From contig BCJU01000001.1 in assembly GCA_001600355.1 (NCBI GenBank), positions 6,882,013 through 6,946,012 on the forward strand: a stretch of 64,000 nucleotides of DNA, read 5' to 3'. The translations under genes were made by a program, and so were the position numbers. The notes below the pieces were generated by a model. The model searched no databases, was not told the DNA's origin, and worked only from the letters and a program-made list of their open reading frames with translations. The stretch is from Meira nashicola (lineage: Eukaryota > Basidiomycota > Exobasidiomycetes > Exobasidiales > Brachybasidiaceae). This document shows, in pieces, positions 53,154 through 63,483 of this stretch (position 1 is the stretch's first letter; each line of letters begins with the position of its first letter).

Positions 53154-56100
53154 CTACTGGGAATTGTTCTGTTGTTGTTGTTGTTGTTGTTGCTGCTGCT
53201 GCATATTAGCCCACATGTTTGCCAAATTGGGCATTCCATTTGCCTGACCTGCATTTCCACCCAAGCCAACATTACCTGGACGAAAGCCTCCAGTAGGTGA
53301 AGATTGTTGGTGTTGTGTTTGGCCCAACATAGCCGCCATCATTGGATTCATACCAGCAGGAGGTGCCATAGGTTGACTAGTCATTTGTGGTTGTTGTTGC
53401 TGCTGCTGTTGTTGTTGCATCAAAATGTTTTGAAGTAATTGTTGTTGCAAATGAGCGGGCAAGCCAGACAATTGGGGCGGTAGTGAAGTGAACATTTGTT
53501 GTGTTTGAGATGTTGTGGGCAAATTGGCTTGCTGCTGTGGTGCTTGGGATTGTGGCTGTTGGGCATGAAAATTGAAATTGGGCTGTTGCTGGCCGTTTGC
53601 TGAATTGCCTCCTTGTATAGAAGCACCGATTTGATTATGCATGCCACCAGATTGTTGCTGTGGTTGGAATGATTGCATAGATTGATTTTGTCCAAATGTG
53701 CCAGGACTAGCAGCAGATGTAGCAGGCGAAGCAACATTTCCGAATGGCATTGACATATTGACCGGTGTACCGGGTGCTTGTTGAGGAGGATAGGGTGGAA
53801 CATTTGGAGCTGACATTGGACTTTGTGTACTCCTCCGAAGCTGATCACCGCCAGGGCTAGGAGCAGCGGATGGACGTCTTTGATGGGATGAATTGGGTTG
53901 TTGTTGTTGTTGTTGTGGAGTACCAGGTGCTCCAGGTGAAGCAGCATTGTTTGAAATTGTCGATCCAATTGATGCTTGCCTTTGTCTCTGGATTGCTGCA
54001 TTTTGAACAGAAGCCATCTGTTGTAATTGTAATTGAAGAGGTAAATTGCGGAAATTTGGAACGTTAGATTCCATATACGCAACGACTGCTTGTGGTTGCC
54101 CTGAACGATAATGAGTCTGTAATGCATTCAAATTATTGACAGCATTTTGACCGAAAGCTTGAATAAGACCTTGAAGTTGTTGTGGTGTCGGGTTGCCATT
54201 TCGTGCACCATTTGGTTGCGGTGAAATTGTCGATGGTCCTTGTGCAGGAGAGCCATTAGAAGTTGATGTGGTTCCATTAGGCAAAGGCGGATTGGGCGAA
54301 TGTGCAGCCATATCTGTTGCAGCAGCAGTTGAAGTGGCAGGAACGGCTTGTGGCATTGCCAGTGTTGGAGGAAGAACAGGTGTTGAAGCTGTTGGTGTAG
54401 CAACAATATTGGTACCTGTACTGCTTTTGCGTCTATTTGTTGGTTTGGAGCCGTTTGAAGATGCACTTCTACCAGGAGCTGTACGATTCGATTGAGCGTC
54501 TTGATCAGAAGTTGAAGTTCGCCTTCTTTTCTTTGTTCCTGCTAAATTGGGTGATGAAGAAGATGAAGCTTGATCACTTGATTTTTGCATGACATCTTCT
54601 TGTTGCGAGATGTTTGCTTCTTGATTTATATTTGGATTTGGAATGAACTCTGTAGATGTTTCGTTATTTTGACCTTTCTCCTTTGAGTTATCTTTTGTTT
54701 CGGAGGAAGCGGAACGAAGATGTGCATAAAGTTTAGGTAAAAGAGTAGTTGAGGTTGCACTGGTGATCGGAAAAGGTTCATCGTTCAAGATCGCATTTGT
54801 CTTCTTTGGACTGTTGCCTGATGGTTCAGCCATGGCTGCCAAGAAGGCTAAATTCGACTGAAGACGCATAGCAGATTCCTTGTAAATAGGATCATTCATC
54901 TGTTCTTTACTTTGTAAGTCAATACAAAGCCGTATAAGCTCCTTGTTGATCTTGAGAAGAATTGCAATTTGTGTGACGACTGTTGGATTTTGCGGTGTAT
55001 CTTTCGATTGTGTTACTTCTGCGTTGTCATGATCTGCATTTTTCAAGATACCAGCCTCTTTATTGGATTCAAGTCTTGTCGCATTTTCGTCTATTTGTAA
55101 TTCTGTTGTCTCTTGGGTTGGAGGATTTGATGTAGGTACAGATGGAGGAATTTGTGCTTCTCTAGATATCTGCTTAGTTTCAGAAGGTTCAGCATCTGAA
55201 TTTTGTTTTACAGGAGCAAGATCAACGTCTTCTGTTATTTTTGATTTTGTCTGTATATCAGAGATGTCAATTTGGGGTGCTGTTTCTTCTGTCTGTTGAT
55301 CGTTTGATGTTTTCTCAACAGAAGATTCTTTTTCTTCAACTTCAACCTCTGGAACAATAGTCTCATTAGGTGCATCTTCTACTTGCGCTACTACAGCTGG
55401 AGTCGAGCTTTCCTTCGATTGTTCAACCTGCGGCAAAAGAGCGTTTCCAGTAATACTTGGATCACTTTCAGTCGTAGCTAGTGCTTCGTCTTTGTGGACC
55501 ATTTCTGCATTATCCTCATTCGCTTTTTCAACTTGGCCTCCATCTGAAGGTTTCTCAGCGGATGCGATGGTTTCTTCCCTTGTTGCAGCAACATCATCTA
55601 AAGTGATGATCTCATTCTGGTTGGTTAAAGTAGATTCGAATTTAGGTTCATCCTGTTCTGTCGTCGTCAATCCATCCAGCATTTGTGGGTCTACTTCTGT
55701 ACTGCCCGTTCGCTCTATACTTTCAATTCCAGCGTTTGAATCATTATCAATTGTGCTCGTATCTTTCTCAGCAATCAAATCCGCTGGTATATCATTGTTC
55801 CCTTTGACAGTATCTCCTACATCCATCTGCATAGGCTCACCTTGCTTCTCTTCTTCATCACCTTTTTTTTCTTTCTCTTTAATTTGCTGATCTGCAACAT
55901 CATTCTCTCTAGCGCTTATTGTATTATTGCTTTCACCATCAATCGGTATTTCCTTGGCCACATTTGCTGTTTCATTCTCATTTGAATGTGGGAGGGCGTC
56001 TGAGATTTCTTTCAATTCTTCATCATTCGATTGAGTTGCTTCAACAAGATTGATTTGATTTTCTTGTGAACCATCGGTATCAATCAATTTGACTGCGAAT

Positions 56101-56372
56101 GCTTCGTCGGAACTCTCACTTTGCTCAGGAATAGTTGCAGATTGTTCAACATTTTCTTCAATTGACTGATCATTTGTCGCTCCAATGCTGGTAACACTTT
56201 CCTTCAAAGGATTAGGAGAAAGTTCTGGCAAAGGTAGAATGTTCGAGTCGGAAGGGATAGCATCATTAGTTTGTGATATGGAAGTACTTTCTTTATGATC
56301 ATCCATTCTTCCCTCTTCTCGCATATACTCTCTCTTTCCCTCATCGGAAGTTTGCATATCGGCATCGGCCAT
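53154..56372 (-). CDS. Large poly-Q protein with an SS18/Snf11-like domain (SWI/SNF-type subunit)
   Basis: Single-exon, 1072 aa. Residues 1-450 are acidic and Ser/Thr/Glu-rich. At about 465-514 lies a helical segment, TQIAILLKINKELIRLCIDL then YKESAMRLQSNLAFLAAMAE, that matches the SNH/SSXT domain of human SS18 and yeast Snf11. SS18 and Snf11 bind SWI/SNF ATPase-associated subunits. A Lys/Arg patch (TKKRRRTSTS, about 610-622) could be a nuclear signal. The rest to the C-terminus is Gln/Pro/Asn-rich with several poly-Q tracts (Q9-Q10), ending QQNNSQ, as in SS18's QPGY-rich tail. The long N-terminal extension is unusual. The domain match is by recognition, not search. Confidence 0.8.
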   Translation of the reverse strand: MADADMQTSDEGKREYMREEGRMDDHKESTSISQTNDAIPSDSNILPLPELSPNPLKESVTSIGATNDQSIEENVEQSATIPEQSESSDEAFAVKLIDTDGSQENQINLVEATQSNDEELKEISDALPHSNENETANVAKEIPIDGESNNTISARENDVADQQIKEKEKKGDEEEKQGEPMQMDVGDTVKGNNDIPADLIAEKDTSTIDNDSNAGIESIERTGSTEVDPQMLDGLTTTEQDEPKFESTLTNQNEIITLDDVAATREETIASAEKPSDGGQVEKANEDNAEMVHKDEALATTESDPSITGNALLPQVEQSKESSTPAVVAQVEDAPNETIVPEVEVEEKESSVEKTSNDQQTEETAPQIDISDIQTKSKITEDVDLAPVKQNSDAEPSETKQISREAQIPPSVPTSNPPTQETTELQIDENATRLESNKEAGILKNADHDNAEVTQSKDTPQNPTVVTQIAILLKINKELIRLCIDLQSKEQMNDPIYKESAMRLQSNLAFLAAMAEPSGNSPKKTNAILNDEPFPITSATSTTLLPKLYAHLRSASSETKDNSKEKGQNNETSTEFIPNPNINQEANISQQEDVMQKSSDQASSSSSPNLAGTKKRRRTSTSDQDAQSNRTAPGRSASSNGSKPTNRRKSSTGTNIVATPTASTPVLPPTLAMPQAVPATSTAAATDMAAHSPNPPLPNGTTSTSNGSPAQGPSTISPQPNGARNGNPTPQQLQGLIQAFGQNAVNNLNALQTHYRSGQPQAVVAYMESNVPNFRNLPLQLQLQQMASVQNAAIQRQRQASIGSTISNNAASPGAPGTPQQQQQQPNSSHQRRPSAAPSPGGDQLRRSTQSPMSAPNVPPYPPQQAPGTPVNMSMPFGNVASPATSAASPGTFGQNQSMQSFQPQQQSGGMHNQIGASIQGGNSANGQQQPNFNFHAQQPQSQAPQQQANLPTTSQTQQMFTSLPPQLSGLPAHLQQQLLQNILMQQQQQQQQQPQMTSQPMAPPAGMNPMMAAMLGQTQHQQSSPTGGFRPGNVGLGGNAGQANGMPNLANMWANMQQQQQQQQQQQNNSQ

Positions 56373-56881
56373 ATGAACGAAAAAGAAAAAAAGGAATTGC
56401 CTTTATGCCCCTTTTGTTTGACGAATGAACGCTAGATGAATCTGAGTAAATAAAGATGATCCATATAGTGAACAAACTTATTAATCGATTTCCGTACTTT
56501 GCTTTTTGTTTTGAATGATTAAGCGGAGACGGGATGTTCAGTGGAGATAAGATAATAAAGTTGCTTTTAGGAAGAAAGGCGAAAAGTTAGGTTTGTGCTT
56601 AGTGTGAAGTTATCGTACATATGATCTGCAGATACATAGGTTGTAAAATCCATAAAAAAAAAGAGTACGTACATCCGGATGAGCGTGCAATGCGCAAAGG
56701 GCGTACAAATAAAGAGGAAATGAGCCTTAAATAAATAAAAAAGAGTGCAATTGTGCCTCAAACAAATAAAAAGCTCGCTTTGCCTAAAAGGGCGCTACCA
56801 AAAGCGGCGGGTTTGTATAGCGCGCAGCGCGGCTCCTTTTCTTTTTTTTTGAACTGCATAGTCTACGGTTGTAATAATGTG

Positions 56882-56923
56882 TACAATGAATGTCAAAAAG
56901 TTTGACATATGTCATTCATTGTA
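56882..56923. repeat. Hairpin-forming imperfect inverted repeat
   Basis: TACAATGAATG (56882-56892) and CATTCATTGTA (56913-56923) are exact reverse complements. Inside them, TGTCAAA and TTTGACA form a further stem around AAG, with an unpaired stretch on one side. It could be a cruciform, a regulator site or a degraded small element. Confidence 0.6.
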
Positions 56924-57856
56924 AATGAAGCTGTCTGAGATGGTTTTGTCAATTTGATTTCACGATACCAATGCTAGTAGCACACTTTACAATTTAGTAC
57001 TGCACATCAGCTTTTTTTATGATTAATATATAATATGAAAAACATTCAAAATGTGTAAATTGTATTCTATATTTGAATAATCAAATTATGAAAAATCAAT
57101 ATCAAAATTTAATTTTGACCTGTTTCAGTTAATCTACTTTTCATTTTCACATAATTCGCATAATTTTCATTTTTGACCTCCGTTTCCGCATGTATGCTTG
57201 CGATCAGTGGCAGTATGAACCGTTCCTTGATAAGTGGCATTACTGGTACCTTTGTCAACCAACACATGCTCAAAAACCACTTTAATAGGAAAAGTGACTT
57301 TGTGAGAAAGAATCATTGTTGCGGTGGTGTTAAAAGAGTATTTTCTCTTGACATAAAGCGATCATCTAGAAAATAATAAAAAGAGAAACCTTTCTTTGAA
57401 ATCACTTTGGGACAATGGCTTCATCATTTTGTCATCTCAGAATATAGAGATGGTATAAATAAACTCTGATTTTTATTAAAAAGTCATCCTGAAACACAAA
57501 CGAAAAAGACGTTCAGATGACTTCATGATACGACAAATTGTAAATTATTATTATTAAATTTTCTATAAGAATGAAAAAATTCACATATTTTATTCGTTAT
57601 ATTCTTTCTCCTAGCCATATAGAATGTTCAACGAGAATACACGATCAGATTACCGAATAGACATAGTACTAGATCAATTAGCAAACATTTCAATCGGACG
57701 TCGCACTTTCGGTATTTCGGTGCTGATGTTGAATATTTTAATGGTATCCTTGAAATTCTTTACACAACTGGTTCATGCTATCTCTTTAGCGTCGGCGCCG
57801 TTAACGCCAATCAGAGAAGTGAATAACTAATATTCAAAAGAGTTGTTCCTCTGCAG

Positions 57857-57872
57857 TCAATCAATCAATCAA
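57857..57872. repeat. (TCAA)4 microsatellite
   Basis: Four exact TCAA tetramers in the spacer upstream of the HSPA12-like gene. Confidence 0.8.
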
Positions 57873-58633
57873 TAAACACAATGCAAAGAAAACCAAATTG
57901 TTTGAAGCGGCAGCGCTCTGCGCACGCTTATCAACAAACAATACATTTCAACTACATATGCACATACATACATATAAAATTATGTACTTTGTATATCAAT
58001 TGCCGGACCATAACACACATGTATGTATAGTTATAAAACACTTTTGAACTTCCTTTTCAAAAATCCAAACTAAGGTACACGGCATTAGGTCTGCAGGTTT
58101 CACCATAATACACACACGCAGCGTTGCGAAGACGCATAGCAAACTTCAAAAGAACGACGATTAACGGCGGCGCAGCGCAGCGTACGCAGTACTTACATAT
58201 GTACATTCATTCAAACAGTCAGAACACGCACATTGTACATGCACTCATATACAAAATATGAATCTATGCGTGACAACAGTGCCTGCACAGAAAACTTGAA
58301 TCTAGCCTTCACAATAGCACACACAAAAAAACATAAATCTAGGCGTAGCAATACACCAGCGCAATTTCTAGCGTCTTTATCCGCGTAAACTCGATAAAAG
58401 GTTTTTGTTCCAAATTAAAACGTCATTACATTCTTCTGTCTCACATGTATATGGTGAACGTATCGGATTCAAATCAATTTTCCTTTCCTTCAACATCCTA
58501 TCAAGGCTTATTTTCATCATTAATCGATTAGCCTTAATTGTCTTTTCCTAGTAACAATTTTGGCGATCATCTCTTTCGTTCTTGATAATTTAGGTCTAAA
58601 AGGCCGTTCTTAACATTTTCTCCAAGCCGAAAA

Positions 58634-60535
58634 ATGTCTCAACGTGGAAGCTTTGGAAGCACAATGACAAACGGCAATGGTACAAAAAACAGTTATGCTC
58701 AATATCTCGTTCAACCAAATGGCGCAACACAAACATCAAAGCAACAAAGAAGAGCAGGAAAAGAATGGCTGCCATATCAAGGACAACGTCAATTGATCAT
58801 CGCAATCGATTTAGGAACAACGTATAGCGGTGCAAGTTATTGTATCCTAGAACCCGGAAAACGACCTAGAATCGAAGATGTACGTGCTTGGCCAGGTCAA
58901 CCAAGTCATTTATCAAAGATTCCTTCTGTGGTGACATATGATGCCAACAAAGTACCTCGATTCTTTGGTGCAGAAGCAGAAGGAAGTGATGCAGAAAATG
59001 CTTTGGATGAAGGTGGATATCAGATACGTTGGTGGAAATTACACTTGAAACCTGATCATCTTCACGTAATCCACATGGATGGAGAAGCGAGCGAAGATGT
59101 CAACTTAGATCCCCTACCGAGTGGAATCTCTGCTGAGCAGGTTTGCGCTGGATTTTTGGCATATATGGTACGATGCATTGGAACATACATCTATTCTAGA
59201 CTATCGAATGGTCATGAAATCTTGATGACTCTTGGTCAGAATACTTCTTATATCGTCACTGTTCCAAATGGATGGGAAATTGCACAACAACAACTTTTAC
59301 GTCAAGCATGTATAGCCGCTCAACTCGTCACGCCAGATCGAGGAGATTCAATTCGATTCGTCACAGAAGCAGAAGCAAGTATTAATTTCTGTGCAATGAA
59401 CCCTGCAGCAACGGGAGATTGGCTTGATAGATCTGGTCAAAATTTGATTGTTTGTGATGCCGGAGGTGGTACGATTGATATTTCAACGTATGAAGTTACA
59501 AATACGTATCCTGCAATCGAAGTTCGTGAAAATGGTGTTTCAGATTGTATCTTGGGAGGAAGTGCTACTGTGGATCATCGCGCTATGCTTTACCTACAAG
59601 AGAGACTCAAGAATACCAGATGGGATAATGTCGAAGATTTGAGAGGTTTACGTCAAGCATTTGCCTCTTCTATCAAGGAAACGTTTATGAATGCTGAACA
59701 AGAGCAAATCTTATTACCGATCGGATCCTCTTCTGAGAATGACCCTTCCATTCGACTAAGAAGAGGCAAATTGGTTTTTACCGGAAAAGAGGTAGCAAAC
59801 TTCTTTGAACCTTCCATTTCAGCCACAGAACAAAGTATTCGACGAAGAGTGACCAATGCACAAGGAGCTGCCGTTACTGTTGCAATGGTAGGAGGGTTCA
59901 GTGAAAGTGTTTACTTCAGAAGAGAATTGCAAAACAGATTAGGAAATTTGGTGCAATTGTGCAAGCCTGATGAATCTACGGCAAAAGCTGTTGCATCTGG
60001 AGCTTTGGTTTGGGTGATTGATGGAGTGGTGGGATCAAGAGTGAGCAGACATTCTTTCGGTATAAAATGTTCAACCGTTTTCCGTGCGACAGATCCAAAA
60101 CATACTTCAAGAACTTCTAAAGCTTATGGAGGTGTTGATGGTGTACGACATCTTCCTGACGCATTCGGATGTATCCTTCGTAAAGGTGAAAGTGGAAGGG
60201 ATGATGAAGAACACGTTGCACCATTTGTATTGACATGGGTTCCCAGCGTACCATGTACGGCCAATATCGCCTTGTACGTTTATCGAGGTGATGACGAATC
60301 TCCAGAATTCGTTGATGAACCTGGATTTGAACAATTGGCAACGTTTACGATTGATATGCAACCATTCCATTCGTTATTACAAAGATGCAAAACAGCTGAT
60401 GGAAAAGACTTCTTACGAGCAGATGTTTCTTTGGCAATGCGTTTATCAGCTACCGAATTAAGTGCTCAATGTATATTCCGTCATGGCGGTAGTTTGTACA
60501 GAGGACCGGTCACCGTTACTGCAACACACAATTAA
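58634..60535 (+). CDS. HSPA12-like actin/Hsp70 superfamily ATPase
   Basis: Single-exon, 633 aa. The ATPase core of the Hsp70/actin fold is present: phosphate-1 loop [15 protein letters not shown] (56-70), phosphate-2 loop VCDAGGGTIDIS (about 273-284) and adenosine motif MVGGFSESVYFRREL. There is no canonical Hsp70 substrate-binding domain; the last roughly 150 residues are diverged. This architecture matches the HSPA12 branch, which is expanded in many fungi and mostly uncharacterised. The N-terminal 50 residues are a Gln/Gly/Ser-rich lead. No signal peptide, so cytosolic or nuclear. Confidence 0.85.
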   Translation: MSQRGSFGSTMTNGNGTKNSYAQYLVQPNGATQTSKQQRRAGKEWLPYQGQRQLIIAIDLGTTYSGASYCILEPGKRPRIEDVRAWPGQPSHLSKIPSVVTYDANKVPRFFGAEAEGSDAENALDEGGYQIRWWKLHLKPDHLHVIHMDGEASEDVNLDPLPSGISAEQVCAGFLAYMVRCIGTYIYSRLSNGHEILMTLGQNTSYIVTVPNGWEIAQQQLLRQACIAAQLVTPDRGDSIRFVTEAEASINFCAMNPAATGDWLDRSGQNLIVCDAGGGTIDISTYEVTNTYPAIEVRENGVSDCILGGSATVDHRAMLYLQERLKNTRWDNVEDLRGLRQAFASSIKETFMNAEQEQILLPIGSSSENDPSIRLRRGKLVFTGKEVANFFEPSISATEQSIRRRVTNAQGAAVTVAMVGGFSESVYFRRELQNRLGNLVQLCKPDESTAKAVASGALVWVIDGVVGSRVSRHSFGIKCSTVFRATDPKHTSRTSKAYGGVDGVRHLPDAFGCILRKGESGRDDEEHVAPFVLTWVPSVPCTANIALYVYRGDDESPEFVDEPGFEQLATFTIDMQPFHSLLQRCKTADGKDFLRADVSLAMRLSATELSAQCIFRHGGSLYRGPVTVTATHN

Positions 60536-61110
60536 AAAAACAGATTACATGTAAGCAGGATGTATACTCCCTTTTTTCTTCTTCCACTATAAACCCCATC
60601 CCTTTATATCTGTTGACTCGCAACATCATTGTGTCTTAATTTGTGCTATATACACCTATTGATTATGCTCAATCTCGATACTCTCTTTAATCTAAATAAC
60701 CGATTCTCGGGTTAGCCTCGGTCACAAGTTCTGAAGTTTACATACATACACTCTAAGTGAGAGAAGGTACGCACGCATAAATTGTGAATGTATCCTGTAG
60801 ATTACCCCTCCTTTTCTTTTCTTAAAGCGGGGGAAAAATGCGTGTGTGTGTATTTATGTACGTACAAAAAGCTGCATCGGGCTCGGATTCATTTTTGCGT
60901 GCCAATGAAAGAATTACACACTGCTTTTGTGCACATCACCCGCCCTTTCGGCTAAAAGCAGGCATTTAGGCTTTCACACAAATGGAGGGGGAATTTGCTT
61001 CTTGGCTCATAAGGAATTAGCTCGCATTATAACAAAACATCATCATTTCCACGCATACATTCTTCTCAATCATTTTCTCTCCACCACAAGCTGTCCCCCT
61101 TTTCTCGGCG
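60536..61110. other. Spacer between HSPA12-like gene and carnitine acetyltransferase
   Basis: About 575 bp, with a GTGTGTGTG run near 60,843 and pyrimidine-rich sequence before the next ATG. No gene recognised. Confidence 0.45.
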
Positions 61111-63429
61111 ATGCTTGCAGCACAACGTTCATTTGGTGTTGTTCGACCGATTTCATCTGTTACAAATTCAATTTTGCAAATCAACTCGATTCAACCTCTT
61201 TCGGTCAGAGTACAATCACATTTTCTTCAACGTGAAACTAGTAAAATACTTTTACAGCATCGACGATCTCTGCATTCAACCAAGATAAACATGTTTGCAT
61301 TGACTAAATTTCGTGGTAATGCGGCTGACAAGCCAAAGACATTCTCACAACAAGATAAATTGCCAAAGTTGCCGGTTCCAAATTTACAAGATACATTTGC
61401 ACGATATATCAACAGCTTAGAACCAATTCTCTTGCAAGCTGAAGAAATGGGCCAATTACCTCCTGGTCAAACTGCGCAAACGGAATTGGCAAAAAGGCAA
61501 AAGTGGGCAGCAGAAGCTTTGAAACCAGGTTCGCTAGTACAAAAGCTACAACAACGCTTATTAGACGTCGATCGTACATCGCCAAACAACTGGCTAGATG
61601 ATCGATTTTGGCTTCAAAAAGCATACCACGAATGGCGTGTTCCACTTCTTGTCAATTCTAATTGGTGGCTCATGTTTAGAGCAAATCCAAATACACCGGC
61701 TGCGGAATTAGAAAAGCCCGAAACACCGGTAGAACGTGTTGGTGATCTGGTACCTGATGCAGATATTGCAACCGCTTTAGGAACAAATGATTGGAAGCAG
61801 AGCGAATGGGGTATTCGTAGAGCTGCATGGATCTGTCACAGATTAATGCAATTCAAAGTTCGTCTGGAAACCGAAGATATTTTACCAGATGCTTCCAGAG
61901 CAGGACCGTTTTGCATGCATCAATATACCCGTGTGTTTGGTGTAACACGTATTCCTGCTATTCCACATGATTTCAATATCGAAGCAGGGTTTCCAAACAA
62001 AAATACTCATATCATCGTTTTAGCAAGAAATAACTTTTACAAACTTCAAGTACAAAACAAAGATGGATTATTAGTTTCACCTAGTGATATCGAATTGGCA
62101 TTGACGAGTATTGTGCAAGATGCTCGTCGTGGTGATGGTAAAGCAATTGGTGTACTTACCGCCGTTGGACGTGATGATTGGACTAGATCAAGAGAGCATC
62201 TGCTATCGATTTCACCCAAAAATCGCGAATCTATCAACATTATCGAAGATGCTTTATTCAGTCTTTCTTTAGATTCTTCCGTTTTGCCGATCGCTAAGCA
62301 AAGTGCCGAGACTGCACATCCATCTACACCACCCACAGTTGATTCTCACGCACGCAATTCATCAGGAGCAGGTCGTGGAGGTTTGAATAGATGGTTTGAT
62401 AAGGCAATAAGTGTAGTCGTTGAGCCAAATGGTAGAGCAGGATTGATGGGAGAACATTCACCATGCGATGCATTAATTCCAAGTATTGTGATTGATTTTG
62501 CTGCTGCCGTTCCAGCACCTAAAGTTGACGAAAAGCTCGAAGAGAATTTGCCTTACACTGCACCTTCTATCAATTCCGCTGCAGAGCCCATCTTTAAAAA
62601 ATTCGAATTCGATGTGGATGCAAAAGTGGAAGAAGATATTCAAACTGCATTCAATGAGGCAAGAAGAATTAGTGGAGAGAGTGATATTGGAGAATTATGG
62701 TTTGACGAATATGGAACGGAATGGATTAAAAAAGTGGCAAAGCAAAGTCCAGATGCTTATATTCAACAAGCTCTTCAATTGGCCATGTTCAAAGTAAAGG
62801 GATATCAAACGCCAACATATGAAACAGCAAGTACAAGATCATTCAAGCATGGAAGGACAGACGTTATCCGCTCCTTCTCACGAGAAAGTTATGAGTTTGT
62901 TCGTGCGGTAAGGGAAGGTAAAACGGAAGCAGAAGTGTACAAATTATTATCAGCAGCCACAACGGCTCACAATCAACAAACTCGTGCATCTTCGTTCGGA
63001 AAAGGAATCGATCGTCATTTGACCGGATTGAGATTGGTTTATGATGCTACTGAAGATGGCTCTTTGACTGATGATACAGGAAAAAGGGGAAAAGATTTCT
63101 ATGCAGGATCAGAATTATTGTTCTCCGATCCTTTGTTGGGTGATAGTCAAACTTGGAAATTATCCACTTCTGGATTATCAGCAGGTGATCTCTTAGCAGG
63201 TACAGGATTCGGAAGTGGATTTTTGGATGGAGTAGGAATTAATTATTTAACTGGAAGTCAATTACTCAAGTTTGGCATTGAAACAAAACATCCTGAGCCG
63301 TATGGAAATGGTCAACTCGGGCAACATCCAACAAACACTTTCGCTCGTGCAATCGTTGATGCTTTACGGTATATGCGTACCCTTTGTGAATCACAAAGTC
63401 CTGCACAAAGTGAAGGCTCTAAACTCTAA
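61111..63429 (+). CDS. CAT2: Carnitine O-acetyltransferase with mitochondrial presequence and peroxisomal SKL
   Basis: Single-exon, 772 aa. It reversibly moves acetyl groups between CoA and carnitine for transport between peroxisomes and mitochondria. The N-terminus (1-58) is basic, Ser-rich and acid-free until E42, with an RRSLHST stretch like a processing site: a mitochondrial presequence. The C-terminus is GSKL, a canonical type-1 peroxisomal signal. An internal ATG, M61 (61291), would start a form lacking the presequence. The catalytic motif GEHSPCDA carries H449, and the carnitine site is YETASTRSFKHGRTD. The length is somewhat above the usual 600-670 aa because of inserted segments. Yeast CAT2 is known to make two forms in the same way. 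Confidence 0.95.
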   Translation: MLAAQRSFGVVRPISSVTNSILQINSIQPLSVRVQSHFLQRETSKILLQHRRSLHSTKINMFALTKFRGNAADKPKTFSQQDKLPKLPVPNLQDTFARYINSLEPILLQAEEMGQLPPGQTAQTELAKRQKWAAEALKPGSLVQKLQQRLLDVDRTSPNNWLDDRFWLQKAYHEWRVPLLVNSNWWLMFRANPNTPAAELEKPETPVERVGDLVPDADIATALGTNDWKQSEWGIRRAAWICHRLMQFKVRLETEDILPDASRAGPFCMHQYTRVFGVTRIPAIPHDFNIEAGFPNKNTHIIVLARNNFYKLQVQNKDGLLVSPSDIELALTSIVQDARRGDGKAIGVLTAVGRDDWTRSREHLLSISPKNRESINIIEDALFSLSLDSSVLPIAKQSAETAHPSTPPTVDSHARNSSGAGRGGLNRWFDKAISVVVEPNGRAGLMGEHSPCDALIPSIVIDFAAAVPAPKVDEKLEENLPYTAPSINSAAEPIFKKFEFDVDAKVEEDIQTAFNEARRISGESDIGELWFDEYGTEWIKKVAKQSPDAYIQQALQLAMFKVKGYQTPTYETASTRSFKHGRTDVIRSFSRESYEFVRAVREGKTEAEVYKLLSAATTAHNQQTRASSFGKGIDRHLTGLRLVYDATEDGSLTDDTGKRGKDFYAGSELLFSDPLLGDSQTWKLSTSGLSAGDLLAGTGFGSGFLDGVGINYLTGSQLLKFGIETKHPEPYGNGQLGQHPTNTFARAIVDALRYMRTLCESQSPAQSEGSKL

Positions 63430-63483
63430 ATAAATTGTACGTACTACATCTATAAAATTATCTATTACACATTCAAACAAAAA

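Larger units (their letters stand above)
56373..58633. other. Long divergent spacer between SS18-like and HSPA12-like genes
   Basis: About 2.3 kb, AT-rich. It contains a hairpin-forming inverted repeat (listed), a (TCAA)4 microsatellite, TTTAGCGTC (57785-57793) and GGCGCAGCGC (58169-58178). ORFs at 57173 and 57624 (67-68 codons) lack convincing protein content. Confidence 0.5.

Noticed and set aside
57173..57830. Small ORFs at 57173 and 57624 as genes
   Set aside because: 67-68 codons, no signal peptide or motif, AT-rich composition like the surrounding spacer.
29050..58600. tRNA genes in the long spacers
   Set aside because: I looked for A-box/B-box pairs on both strands. Single look-alikes (for example TAGCTTAGTG at about 36038) have no partner box and no cloverleaf.
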